NCBI GenBank assembly: GCA_900552795.1
Contig: USBB01000037.1
Coordinates: 1 to 23,340 of the forward strand
Direction: 5' to 3'
DNA from: an uncultured Eubacterium sp.
GTDB lineage: Bacteria > Bacillota > Clostridia > Lachnospirales > Lachnospiraceae
Length of the DNA: 23,340 bases
Shown here: positions 7,482-15,308 of the stretch, in pieces
Layout of the letters: the number at the start of each line of letters is the position of its first letter
Position numbering within the stretch: the first letter of the stretch is position 1
The notes under the pieces: generated by a model
Database searches by the model: none
Told to the model about the DNA's origin: nothing
The model's input: the letters and a program-made list of their open reading frames with translations, nothing else
Position numbers and translations under genes: made by a program

Positions 7482-9161
7482 ATGGGAGTAAAAAGTGATA
7501 TTGAAATTGCGCAGGAAGCTGAAATGCTTGATATTGTTAAGGTTGCGGCTAAGGCAGGCGTAAAAGAGGATGAACTTGAATTGTATGGAAAATACAAGGC
7601 AAAACTTTCGGATGAGCTGTATGAAAGACTTGCGGACAAAGAGGATGGAAAGCTTATACTTGTAACCGCAATTAACCCAACTCCGGCAGGAGAGGGAAAG
7701 ACTACCATCAGCATCGGACTTACAGAGGGACTTTGTCAGATGGGAAAAAATGCAGTGGCAGCAATAAGAGAACCGTCTTTGGGCCCGTGTTTCGGAATAA
7801 AGGGCGGAGCAGCAGGCGGCGGATACGCACAGGTGGTTCCTATGGAAGATTTAAATCTTCATTTTACAGGAGATTTTCATGCGATAACATCCGCAAACAA
7901 TTTATTGGCGGCAATGCTTGATAATCATATTATGCATGGAAATGAATTGAGAATAGACACAAAGAGAGTAGTGTGGAAACGCTGTCTTGACATGAATGAC
8001 AGAGCTTTAAGGAATATAATCGTAGGTATGGGCGCAAAAACAGACGGAGTTGTTAGAGAGGACCATTTCATAATAACGGTTGCGTCTGAGATTATGGCAG
8101 TTTTATGTCTTGCTGAGGATATGAAAGATTTAAAACAGAGGCTCGGACGTATTATTGTAGCTTACAATATGGACGGTGACCCGGTAACAGCAGATGATTT
8201 ACATGCGACAGGCTCAATGGCAGTGCTTTTGAAGGACGCAATAAAGCCGAATATGGTGCAGACACTTGAAAATACACCTGTGTTGGTTCATGGAGGACCG
8301 TTTGCAAATATAGCACATGGATGTAATTCAGTGCGAGCAACGAAACTTGCTATGAAGCTTGGTGATTATGCTGTGACAGAGGCGGGCTTTGGTGCAGACT
8401 TAGGTGCGGAAAAGTTTCTTGATATCAAGTGTCGTCTTTCCGGTTTAAAGCCTGATGCTGTTGTTATAGTGGCGACAGTAAAAGCATTAAAATATAATGG
8501 CGGTGTTCCTAAGGATAAGCTTGCAGAAGAAAATATGGAAGCTTTAAAGGCTGGAATCGTAAATCTTGATAAGCATATAGAGAATATTAAAAAGTACGGA
8601 GTTCCTGTTGTTGTGACATTGAATGCATTTATAACCGATACGGACAGGGAATATGAATTTATAAAGAACCACTGTGAGGAGGCCGGTTGCGAATTTGCAC
8701 TTTCACAGGTATGGGCAAAAGGCGGAGAGGGTGGAATCGAGCTGGCAGAGAAAGTTATAAAGACGTTAGAGAGTAAGGCTTCACATTTTAAGCCTATATA
8801 TGAAGATACTGCTTCACTTGAGGAAAAGATAGATACAGTCGCAAGGGAAATATACGGAGCAGATGGTGTTATATATGATGTGGCTGCTAAAAAGGAGTTA
8901 AAGCATATTGAACAGATGGGATTTTCTCATTTTCCGGTATGTATGGCAAAAACTCAGTATTCTCTTTCAGATGACGCATCATTACTCGGAAGACCTGAAA
9001 ACTTTAAGATTAATGTAAGAGAAGTATATGTGAATGCAGGCGCAGGTTTTGTTGTAGTACTTACAGGAAAAATACTTACAATGCCGGGACTTCCAAAGGT
9101 ACCTGCTGCGGTCGGTATTGATTATGATGAGGACAGAAATCTTATAACAGGATTGTTTTAG
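7482..9161 (+). CDS. fhs: Formate-tetrahydrofolate ligase
   Basis: ATP-dependent synthesis of 10-formyltetrahydrofolate from formate and THF, feeding purine synthesis, initiator-tRNA formylation and, in acetogens, the methyl branch of acetyl-CoA synthesis. The length, 559 aa, is normal for the family. The P-loop TPAGEGKTT (67-75) follows the conserved ITAINPTP-type lead-in (here VTAINPTP). EPSLGPCFGIKGGAAGGGYAQV-type and DFHAIT motifs follow, and the C-terminus GKILTMPGLP is also conserved. The ATG at 7482 is chosen because AAGGAG (7470-7475) lies 6 nt upstream; ATGs at 7461 and 7476 are too close to or before it. The gene lies 31 nt after ftsK with no terminator in between. Its product, 10-formyl-THF, is the donor for Fmt encoded 4.5 kb downstream. 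Confidence 0.97.
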   Translation: MGVKSDIEIAQEAEMLDIVKVAAKAGVKEDELELYGKYKAKLSDELYERLADKEDGKLILVTAINPTPAGEGKTTISIGLTEGLCQMGKNAVAAIREPSLGPCFGIKGGAAGGGYAQVVPMEDLNLHFTGDFHAITSANNLLAAMLDNHIMHGNELRIDTKRVVWKRCLDMNDRALRNIIVGMGAKTDGVVREDHFIITVASEIMAVLCLAEDMKDLKQRLGRIIVAYNMDGDPVTADDLHATGSMAVLLKDAIKPNMVQTLENTPVLVHGGPFANIAHGCNSVRATKLAMKLGDYAVTEAGFGADLGAEKFLDIKCRLSGLKPDAVVIVATVKALKYNGGVPKDKLAEENMEALKAGIVNLDKHIENIKKYGVPVVVTLNAFITDTDREYEFIKNHCEEAGCEFALSQVWAKGGEGGIELAEKVIKTLESKASHFKPIYEDTASLEEKIDTVAREIYGADGVIYDVAAKKELKHIEQMGFSHFPVCMAKTQYSLSDDASLLGRPENFKINVREVYVNAGAGFVVVLTGKILTMPGLPKVPAAVGIDYDEDRNLITGLF

Positions 9162-9163
9162 AA

Positions 9164-9237
9164 GTGTTGCGTATGAGGAATGGGGAAAAGTGTGAAAAAT
9201 CATGTTGATACGATGATTTTCAGAAATGAGGATTTAT
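9164..9237 (+). repeat. Dispersed intergenic element, copy A (short form), before murE
   Basis: This gap between fhs and murE shares a 32-nt perfect identity (9189-9220) with the gap before def (12998-13029), and a similar left flank (TGTTGCG then GAATGGGGA, against GGAATGGAGGA). Its right end, AGAAATGAGGA, is identical to the right end of the copy before rpe. The hairpin here is AAAATCAT-gttgatacg-ATGATTTT; the outer pairs seen in the def copy are lost because the right arm breaks off after ATGATTTT. Relative to the def copy about 95 nt of the middle are missing, so this looks like an internally deleted copy. Its GAGG serves as the ribosome site for murE. Confidence 0.7.
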
Positions 9238-9269
9238 ATGAAATTAAAAGATTTGATAGAAGAACTTAA
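9192..9269 (+). CDS. Possible mini-ORF of element copy A, overlapping the murE start
   Basis: A GTG with GGGG 6 nt upstream opens a 25-codon frame beginning MKNHVDTMIF and ending at TAA (9267-9269). The first ten codons are the same as those of the mini-ORF in the def copy. The frame runs 32 nt into murE in another frame, so ribosomes ending here could affect murE initiation. It may instead be only the coding look of a hairpin repeat; there is no sign of selection that I can test from one genome. Confidence 0.25.
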   Translation: MKNHVDTMIFRNEDLYEIKRFDRRT

Positions 9270-10743
9270 TTATACACTTCTTCAGGGTGATGAAAATGTT
9301 ATTGTTGATACGCTTACGTCTGATTCAAGAAAGGTATGTCATAATTCAGCTTTTGTATGCATAAAGGGAGCAGTCAGTGACGGGCATAAATATATTCCGG
9401 ATGTAGTAAGTTCAGGAGCAGCAGCCATAATTGTCCAGAGTGGGAGTGATTTATCTTTATTTAAGGAGCTTTTGAGCAAAAGAAAAGATGTAACAGTGAT
9501 AATGACTGATAATACAAGGTTTGCGCTGTCTGAAATGTCAGCAAAATATTTTGGCAGCCCGGCAGATAAGTTGTTTAAGATAGGTATTACTGGAACTAAG
9601 GGAAAGACAACTACAACATACATGATAAGAAATGTGCTTGAGGCGTGTGGCATAAAAACAGGTCTTATCGGGACTATAGAGACGATAATAGGAGAAAAGG
9701 TTACGCCTGCAAAAAATACGACACCTGAATCATATGAGATTCACCGCTCGTTTAAGGAGATGACAGACGAGGGGTGTAAGGCAGTAGTTATGGAGGTTTC
9801 ATCACAGGGACTTAAGCTTGACAGAACAGCTGGTATTATGTTTGATATAGGCGTATTTACGAATCTTTCGCCTGATCATATAGGGCCTAATGAGCATGAG
9901 TCGTTTGAGGAATATCTTGAATGTAAGTCAAAGTTGTTTCGGCAGTGCAAAGTCGGAATTGTAAATTCAGACGATAAATACACAGAGCAGATTATAAAAG
10001 CTGCGACATGTAAAATAGAGACATATGGTGTAAAAAAGGATGCAGATTTAAAAGCGCAGAATGTGCAGATTTATCATGAGCGTGGTAAAATCGGTCTTTC
10101 ATATGATTGTCTGGGACTTATGGATATACATGTGGAATTGGGAATGCCGGGAGAGTTTTCGGTATACAATTCATTGTGTGCAATAGCAGTGACAAGGCAT
10201 TTTAATGTGGATAAGAGTGTTCTTTCTGACACACTTAAAACAGTAAAAGTCAAGGGAAGAATAGAAATTGTAAAGGTATCGGACAAATTTACACTTCTCA
10301 TAGACTATGCGCATAATGCTATGGCACTTGAAAGTATATTAAATACTTTAAAGCAGTATAATCCGCACAGACTGGTATGTCTGTTCGGCTGCGGAGGAAA
10401 CCGTTCAAGGGACAGACGTTTCCAGATGGGTGAGGTGTCAGGAAGATTAGCAGATTTGACAGTTATAACGTCTGATAATCCGAGATTTGAAGAGCCTGAT
10501 GCGATAATTGACGACATAAAGACAGGTGTTTCCAGGACTAATGGCAGATATGTCGATATAACAGACAGAAAAGAAGCCATAAAGTATGTTATAAAAAACG
10601 CAGAGCCGGGAGACATTATCGTTCTTGCAGGAAAAGGTCATGAAGATTATCAGGAAATCAGGGGCGTAAAATATCCTATGGATGAGAGAGTGCTTATTGA
10701 TGAGTCGGTAAATGAGCTTAAGAGTGAGGGCTGGGAGCCATAA
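9238..10743 (+). CDS. murE: UDP-MurNAc-L-Ala-D-Glu:meso-DAP ligase
   Basis: Cytoplasmic Mur ligase that adds the third amino acid to the peptidoglycan stem, 501 aa. The N-terminal UDP-binding part contains LTSDSRKV. The central ATPase domain has GTKGKTTTT (119-127), then NTTPESYEIHR and the YLECKSKLF region holding the lysine normally carbamylated. The C-terminal domain has DNPRFEEP with DNPR at 413-416, the signature of meso-diaminopimelate-specific enzymes rather than lysine-adding ones. The ATG at 9238 gives the family-typical start MKLKDLIEEL, with GAGG 5-6 nt upstream; an ATG at 9226 overlaps that ribosome site. It is not in the usual division/cell-wall cluster but between fhs and priA, and its upstream gap is element copy A. 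Confidence 0.95.
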   Translation: MKLKDLIEELNYTLLQGDENVIVDTLTSDSRKVCHNSAFVCIKGAVSDGHKYIPDVVSSGAAAIIVQSGSDLSLFKELLSKRKDVTVIMTDNTRFALSEMSAKYFGSPADKLFKIGITGTKGKTTTTYMIRNVLEACGIKTGLIGTIETIIGEKVTPAKNTTPESYEIHRSFKEMTDEGCKAVVMEVSSQGLKLDRTAGIMFDIGVFTNLSPDHIGPNEHESFEEYLECKSKLFRQCKVGIVNSDDKYTEQIIKAATCKIETYGVKKDADLKAQNVQIYHERGKIGLSYDCLGLMDIHVELGMPGEFSVYNSLCAIAVTRHFNVDKSVLSDTLKTVKVKGRIEIVKVSDKFTLLIDYAHNAMALESILNTLKQYNPHRLVCLFGCGGNRSRDRRFQMGEVSGRLADLTVITSDNPRFEEPDAIIDDIKTGVSRTNGRYVDITDRKEAIKYVIKNAEPGDIIVLAGKGHEDYQEIRGVKYPMDERVLIDESVNELKSEGWEP

Positions 10744-10767
10744 AGTAATCAGATAACAGGAGGGCAT

Positions 10768-12978
10768 ATGTACGCAGACATAATAGTTGATATATCGCAT
10801 GAACAGCTTGATAAAACGTTTCAGTACAGAGTGCCCGAAAATCTGGCCCAACAGATAGAAGCCGGAGTTATGGTGAATGTTCCTTTTGGAAAGGGCAATC
10901 GGTTAATTACAGGTTATGTTATTTCGCTTGGAGATGAGCCTAAATTTTATGCAGATAAAATAAAGGATATTGACAGCGTAGTGCCTGATAAGACAAGGGC
11001 TGTAGGACGAATGATAAAGCTTGCGGCATGGCTTAGAAACAATTACGGGTCTACAATGAACCAGGCATTAAAAACAGTTATACCTGTAAAAGAAAAGGTG
11101 CGTCCAAAAGAAAAAAGGACTGTAAAACTGATTATTTCAGATGATGAGGCACAGGAAAAGCTTTTTGTATTTGAAAGAAAGAATGCGACAGCAAGATACA
11201 GGCTTTTGGAAGCGCTGATACAAGAAAAACAGATAGATTTTGAGATTGTAAAAACTAAGCTTAATATAACGTCTTCCACTGTAAAAGCGCTTGAAAATAT
11301 GGGGATTATTGAAGTTATAACACAGAACCTTTACAGAAATCCGATAAAATACGCAGATGATAAAGAACAAAAAATCGAGCTTAACGGAGAACAAAAAATT
11401 ATAGTTGATTCCTTTAGAAACGATTATGATTCAGGCGTCAGAAATACATATCTTTTGTATGGTGTTACAGGAAGCGGAAAAACGCTGTGCTATATGGAGA
11501 TGATTGAACATGTAATATGTAAGGGAAGGCAGGTTATAATGCTGATTCCGGAAATCGCACTCACATTTCAGACTGTACAGAGGTTTTATAAGCGTTTCGG
11601 CAATAAAGTTTCAATAATGAATTCAAGAATGTCCAAGGGAGAAAGGTATGACCAGTTTCTAAGGGCGATGAAAGGCGAAATCAGTATTATGATTGGCCCT
11701 CGTTCAGCTTTGTTTACACCGTTTCCCGATATAGGTCTTATTGTTATAGATGAGGAGCATGAGTGGACTTATAAGAGTGAACAGTCGCCGAGATACCATG
11801 CAAGGGAAACAGCCATTCATATAGCAAAAGAATGTAATGCCTCTGTGGTGCTGGGTTCTGCGACTCCGTCGCTGGAAGCGTTTTACAGGGCAAGTCAGGG
11901 AGAATATAAGCTTTTTAAGCTTTCTGACAGAGCGGCAGGGGCGCGTATGCCGACAGTGAGCCTGATTGATTTAAGGCAGGAATTAAAAGAAGGCAACAGG
12001 AGTATTTTTTCAAGAAAGCTTCAGCAGCTAATGAGCGAGCGGCTTCAAAAGAACCAGCAGATAATGCTTTTTCTTAATAAGAGAGGATATGCTGGCTTTG
12101 TTTCATGCAGAAGCTGTGGTCATGTAATGAAATGTCCGCATTGTGATATTTCGCTGACTGCACATAATAACGGCAGGCTGGTCTGTCATTATTGCGGATA
12201 TGAAGAACCTCAGGTTAAGGTTTGCCCGGAGTGCGGGTCAAAATATATTTCAGGTTTTAGGGCAGGAACGCAGCAGGTTGAAGAATTGATAAATAAAATG
12301 TTTCCGCAGGCGAGAACTCTGAGAATGGATATGGACACTACTTCGGGCAAGGACGGACATGAGAAAATTCTTGCCGCATTTGCAAATCATGAGGCCGATA
12401 TCCTGATAGGAACACAGATGATAGTTAAAGGACATGATTTTGCGAGTGTTACTCTTGTCGGAGTTTTGGCTGCGGATATGTCACTTTATGCAAGCGATTA
12501 CAGAGCCTCAGAAAGAACGTTCCAGCTTCTTGTTCAGGCTTCGGGAAGAGCGGGAAGAGGGGAAGATGCAGGCGAGGTTGTTATTCAGACTTATTCACCT
12601 GATAATTACAGTATAAAGACCTCAAAAAATCAGGATTATGAAGAATTTTACGAGGAGGAGATTGCTTTCAGGCAGATAATGCATTATCCTCCTGTATATA
12701 ATCTTTTGCGAATTGCTTTTTCTTCAAAAAATAAGGAAAAACTTGAAAAAGCGTGTGAGATAATTGCAGATAAGCAAAAGGAGTATCTTTTGGAAAATAT
12801 GACTTCCACAGGGCCGGTTGAGGCCGGCGTATATAAGATAAAAGATATTTATACAAGAATACTGTATGTGAAGTCACAAAATTATGATGATCTCATAAAT
12901 TATAAGGATAAAATAGAGTGTTATACAAAAGATAATAAAGAGTTTAATATGGTTACGACGCAGTTTGATTTCAATTAA
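10768..12978 (+). CDS. priA: Primosomal replication restart helicase PriA
   Basis: 3'-5' superfamily 2 DNA helicase that reloads the replisome at stalled forks, 736 aa, normal length. The N-terminal DNA-binding domain (about 1-110) begins MYADIIVDISHEQLDKTF. Walker A is GVTGSGKT (232-239, K238) and the Walker B box is DEEH (328-331). The inserted zinc module has eight cysteines, starting CRSCGHVMKCPHC at 447 and ending near residue 490 with CPECGS. GTQMIVKGHDF and QASGRAGRG are helicase motifs V and VI. AGGAGG at 10758-10763 supports the start. It follows murE by 24 nt and leads the conserved operon priA-def-fmt; the gap to def is occupied by element copy B. Confidence 0.97.
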   Translation: MYADIIVDISHEQLDKTFQYRVPENLAQQIEAGVMVNVPFGKGNRLITGYVISLGDEPKFYADKIKDIDSVVPDKTRAVGRMIKLAAWLRNNYGSTMNQALKTVIPVKEKVRPKEKRTVKLIISDDEAQEKLFVFERKNATARYRLLEALIQEKQIDFEIVKTKLNITSSTVKALENMGIIEVITQNLYRNPIKYADDKEQKIELNGEQKIIVDSFRNDYDSGVRNTYLLYGVTGSGKTLCYMEMIEHVICKGRQVIMLIPEIALTFQTVQRFYKRFGNKVSIMNSRMSKGERYDQFLRAMKGEISIMIGPRSALFTPFPDIGLIVIDEEHEWTYKSEQSPRYHARETAIHIAKECNASVVLGSATPSLEAFYRASQGEYKLFKLSDRAAGARMPTVSLIDLRQELKEGNRSIFSRKLQQLMSERLQKNQQIMLFLNKRGYAGFVSCRSCGHVMKCPHCDISLTAHNNGRLVCHYCGYEEPQVKVCPECGSKYISGFRAGTQQVEELINKMFPQARTLRMDMDTTSGKDGHEKILAAFANHEADILIGTQMIVKGHDFASVTLVGVLAADMSLYASDYRASERTFQLLVQASGRAGRGEDAGEVVIQTYSPDNYSIKTSKNQDYEEFYEEEIAFRQIMHYPPVYNLLRIAFSSKNKEKLEKACEIIADKQKEYLLENMTSTGPVEAGVYKIKDIYTRILYVKSQNYDDLINYKDKIECYTKDNKEFNMVTTQFDFN

Positions 12979-13000
12979 TTGTTGCGGAATGGAGGATAGT

Positions 13001-13066
13001 GTGAAAAATCATGTTGATACGATGATTTTTCACACAGCTATTTGTGTCGCAGGCGCCACAAAGTAG
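13001..13066 (+). CDS. Possible mini-ORF of element copy B, in frame with def
   Basis: GTG at 13001 with GGAGG (12991-12995) 5 nt upstream opens a 21-codon frame starting MKNHVDTMIF and ending at TAG (13064-13066). The frame is the same as that of def: GTG to the def ATG is 144 nt (48 codons) and this TAG is the only stop between them. The first hairpin of the element begins at this start codon and would hinder or regulate its use. Whether it is translated is unknown. Confidence 0.3.
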   Translation: MKNHVDTMIFHTAICVAGATK

Positions 13067-13103
13067 CTTTTATCGCAGAGGCAAATTTGGGATTTGCTTC
13101 GCG

Positions 13104-13133
13104 ATTCCTCCGACGCAAAAGCGTCTACGGAAT
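13104..13133 (+). promoter_or_regulatory. Hairpin directly upstream of the def ribosome site
   Basis: ATTCC (13104-13108) pairs with GGAAT (13129-13133) and GACGC (13112-13116) with GCGTC (13121-13125), around an AAAA loop and a symmetric 3x3 internal loop. The 3' foot touches GGAGG at 13134-13138. The hairpin could therefore influence ribosome access to def. Confidence 0.45.
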
Positions 13134-13144
13134 GGAGGATAAAG

Positions 13145-13609
13145 ATGGCAATAAGAAATATAAGAACACTTGGAGATGAAGTACTTACAAAAAAGGCAAA
13201 GCCTGTAACGGAAATGACACCTAAGATTGCAGAGCTTATTGATGATATGTTTGATACAATGTATGAGGCAAACGGCTGCGGACTTGCGGCACCGCAGGTT
13301 GGAATAAGAAAAAGAATTGTTGTTATAGACTGCGGTGAGCCTATTGTACTTATAAATCCGGTTATTCTTGAGACAAGCGGTGAGCAGACAGGACAGGAGG
13401 GATGTTTAAGTGTTCCCGGGAAATGCGGTATTGTAACAAGACCTAATTATGCAAAGGTAAAGTGTTTAAATGAGGACATGGAGGAAGTGATTGTTGAGGG
13501 AGAGGAACTTCTTGCAAGATGTCTTTGCCATGAGATAGATCATCTCGAGGGAATTGTTTATGTAGATAAGGTTGAGGGCGAGCTTATGGACACACAGGCG
13601 GAGGAATAA
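13145..13609 (+). CDS. def: Peptide deformylase
   Basis: Metalloenzyme that removes the N-formyl group from nascent proteins, 154 aa. All three signature motifs are present: GCGLAAPQVG, EGCLSVP (metal ligand C87) and HEIDHLEG (H129 and H133 as ligands, E130 catalytic). The short length and EGCLSVP motif are as in type 1 enzymes. The ATG at 13145 has GGAGG 6 nt upstream; the open frame extends upstream only because element copy B happens to be open in this frame. It is followed after 5 nt by fmt, the enzyme that installs the group Def removes, as in most bacteria. Confidence 0.97.
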   Translation: MAIRNIRTLGDEVLTKKAKPVTEMTPKIAELIDDMFDTMYEANGCGLAAPQVGIRKRIVVIDCGEPIVLINPVILETSGEQTGQEGCLSVPGKCGIVTRPNYAKVKCLNEDMEEVIVEGEELLARCLCHEIDHLEGIVYVDKVEGELMDTQAEE

Positions 13610-13614
13610 AAAAT

Positions 13615-14574
13615 ATGAAAATAATTTTTATGGGAACACCGGATTTTGCGGTGTCAACACTTGAGGAGATTATTAATGCAGGACACGATGTTGTGGCAGT
13701 AGTTACACAGCCTGACAAGCCAAAGGGCAGAGGAGGTGCATTTGCAATGTCTCCTGTCAAGGAAACAGCGTTAAAACATGATTTATGCGTGCTTCAGCCT
13801 GAAAAATGCAGCAATGATGAATTTATAGAAACTCTTTCATCATATAATCCTGATGTGATAGTGGTTGTTGCATTCGGGCAGAAGCTTCCGAAAAGCATAA
13901 TAGATATGCCGAAGTATGGCTGTATCAATGTTCATGCGTCGTTACTTCCAAAATACAGGGGAGCTTCGCCGATACAGTGGGCTGTAATTGACGGATGTGA
14001 GTATTCCGGTGTCACTACGATGATGATGGACGAAGGACTTGATACAGGAGATATGCTTCTTACTAAAAAAGTAAAGCTTGACGATAAAGAGACAGGAGGA
14101 AGTCTTTTTGAGAAGTTAAGCAGTGTAGGAGCAGAACTTTTGGTGGAAACGCTTGAAAAAGTAGAGAGAGGCGATATTGAAAGAATAAAGCAGGATGATA
14201 CTCAGGCTACTTATGTTAAAATGTTAAGCAAGTCTTTTGGAAAAATCGATTTTTCAAAGAGTGCTGTCAGTATTGAAAGACTTGTAAGAGGTTTAAATCC
14301 TTGGCCGAGTGCCTATACATCTATAGGTGGGAAAATGCTTAAGATATGGGATGCAGATGTGTGCAGTCAAGATTCCCAAAGGTTATGTGATTTGACAGAT
14401 GTAAGCATGGCACCGTCAGGCAGTGTGGTTAAGGTTACTGATAAAGCATTTTTTGTTAAATGCGGTGAGGATTTGCTTGAGGTGACACAGCTTCAGCTTG
14501 AGGGCAAAAAGAGAATGAAAACAGAGGATTTTTTGAGAGGATATCACCTTGAGAAAGGAGTGTTGTTAGGATGA
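13615..14574 (+). CDS. fmt: Methionyl-tRNA formyltransferase
   Basis: Transfers a formyl group from 10-formyl-THF to initiator Met-tRNA, 319 aa. The N-terminal formyltransferase domain starts MKIIFMGTPDFAV and carries the catalytic triad N105 and H107 (NVHASLLPKYRG) and D143 (DTGDML). GASPIQWAV follows the HASLLP loop. The C-terminal OB-like tRNA-binding domain (about 205-315) includes RLVRGLNPWPSA. GGAGG at 13600-13604, inside the end of def, is its ribosome site, so the two are translationally coupled. Its stop overlaps the next gene by 4 nt (ATGA). Confidence 0.97.
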   Translation: MKIIFMGTPDFAVSTLEEIINAGHDVVAVVTQPDKPKGRGGAFAMSPVKETALKHDLCVLQPEKCSNDEFIETLSSYNPDVIVVVAFGQKLPKSIIDMPKYGCINVHASLLPKYRGASPIQWAVIDGCEYSGVTTMMMDEGLDTGDMLLTKKVKLDDKETGGSLFEKLSSVGAELLVETLEKVERGDIERIKQDDTQATYVKMLSKSFGKIDFSKSAVSIERLVRGLNPWPSAYTSIGGKMLKIWDADVCSQDSQRLCDLTDVSMAPSGSVVKVTDKAFFVKCGEDLLEVTQLQLEGKKRMKTEDFLRGYHLEKGVLLG

Positions 14575-15308
14575 TTGGATTGTATATGGGATACGGTTAC
14601 GGAATGGGATACGGTTTTTATTTTGACCCGACATATATTTTGATAATTATTGCAGGCATAATATCAGTTATTGCACAGATTAAGATAAAAAGCACTTATT
14701 CAAAGTATTCAGGTGTCTGGAGTGCAAGCGGAATGACAGGTGCGCAGGTAGCAAGACAGATTCTTGATTCACACGGACTTTATGATATTCCTGTTATGAG
14801 AGTTTCAGGTTCGCTTACAGACCATTATCATCCGGGTAAAAGGATTATTAATCTTTCTGATTCAGTATATGATTCAACATCAGTTGCAGCAATAGGTGTT
14901 GCAGCCCATGAATGTGGTCACGCGATTCAGCATGCAAACGGATATGCGCCGCTATCAATAAGAAGTGCACTTGTTCCGGTTGCAAATATAGGTTCACAGC
15001 TTTCGTGGGTTTTTATTATACTGGGTATTATTTTCAGCTTTAACCAGACTCTTATAACTATAGGTATTATAATGTTTTCGGCAGCAGTGCTTTTTCAGCT
15101 TATTACGCTTCCTGTCGAATTTAACGCATCAAAAAGAGCAATGGATGAGCTTGAAAGCAGTCATATTCTTGTAGGAAATGAGCTTAAATGCAGCAGGAAG
15201 GTATTAAGTGCTGCGGCGCTTACGTATGTTGCTGCGGCAGCTACTGCGATTTTACAGCTTTTAAGACTTATAATACTGTTTGGAGGAAGAAACCATGACG
15301 ATGACTGA
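14571..15308 (+). CDS. yugP: Membrane zinc metallopeptidase, YugP family
   Basis: A 245-aa membrane protein of the neutral zinc metallopeptidase family (PF04298 type). The metal-binding motif is HECGH (113-117) in AAHECGHAIQHANG. There is an N-terminal membrane segment (about 22-42), one or two central ones (about 142-180) and a C-terminal one (about 212-240). Residues 1-17 are unusually rich in Gly, Tyr and Met. Conserved pieces include SGMTGAQVAR, VSGSLTDHYHP and ALVPVANIGS. The physiological substrate of the family is not known to me. The start is taken as the ATG that overlaps the fmt stop, with AAAGGAG 10 nt upstream; ATG 14586 is an alternative. The gene is common between fmt and rsmB in clostridia. 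Confidence 0.93.
   Translation: MIGLYMGYGYGMGYGFYFDPTYILIIIAGIISVIAQIKIKSTYSKYSGVWSASGMTGAQVARQILDSHGLYDIPVMRVSGSLTDHYHPGKRIINLSDSVYDSTSVAAIGVAAHECGHAIQHANGYAPLSIRSALVPVANIGSQLSWVFIILGIIFSFNQTLITIGIIMFSAAVLFQLITLPVEFNASKRAMDELESSHILVGNELKCSRKVLSAAALTYVAAAATAILQLLRLIILFGGRNHDDD

Larger units (their letters stand above)
12985..13141 (+). repeat. 14-bp direct repeats bounding element copy B
   Basis: CGGAATGGAGGATA is present at 12985-12998 and again at 13128-13141, offset 143 bp. Each copy contains GGAGG. The right one is the def ribosome site; the left one stands 5 nt before the GTG of the mini-ORF. This fits either duplication of a pre-existing def ribosome site by an insertion or an element with terminal direct repeats. 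Confidence 0.75.
12979..13144 (+). repeat. Dispersed intergenic element, copy B (full form), before def
   Basis: The 166-nt gap between priA and def folds almost entirely into successive hairpins. They are a perfect 14-bp stem (12999-13012 with 13022-13035), AGCTATTTGTG with CACAAAGTAGCT (13036-13046 and 13057-13068, one bulged C), GCAAAT with ATTTGC (13081-13086 and 13092-13097), and ATTCC..GACGC-aaaa-GCGTC..GGAAT (13104-13133). CGGAATGGAGGATA occurs at both ends (12985-12998 and 13128-13141). The first 32 nt of the hairpin are repeated before murE. The order hairpin, then TTTGTGTC, then a GC-rich piece, then GRAATGRAGGA recurs before rpe. None of the four hairpins ends in a T-tract, so they are not ordinary terminators. 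Confidence 0.75.

Noticed and set aside
12999..13035. Strong hairpin after priA as a terminator
   Set aside because: The perfect 14-bp stem is not followed by a T-tract, and def-fmt have no other visible promoter, so termination here is unlikely to be its main job.
13094..13144. Longer start for def inside element copy B
   Set aside because: The frame is open there only because the element lacks stops in it. GGAGG 6 nt before ATG 13145 and the family-typical N-terminus fix the start.
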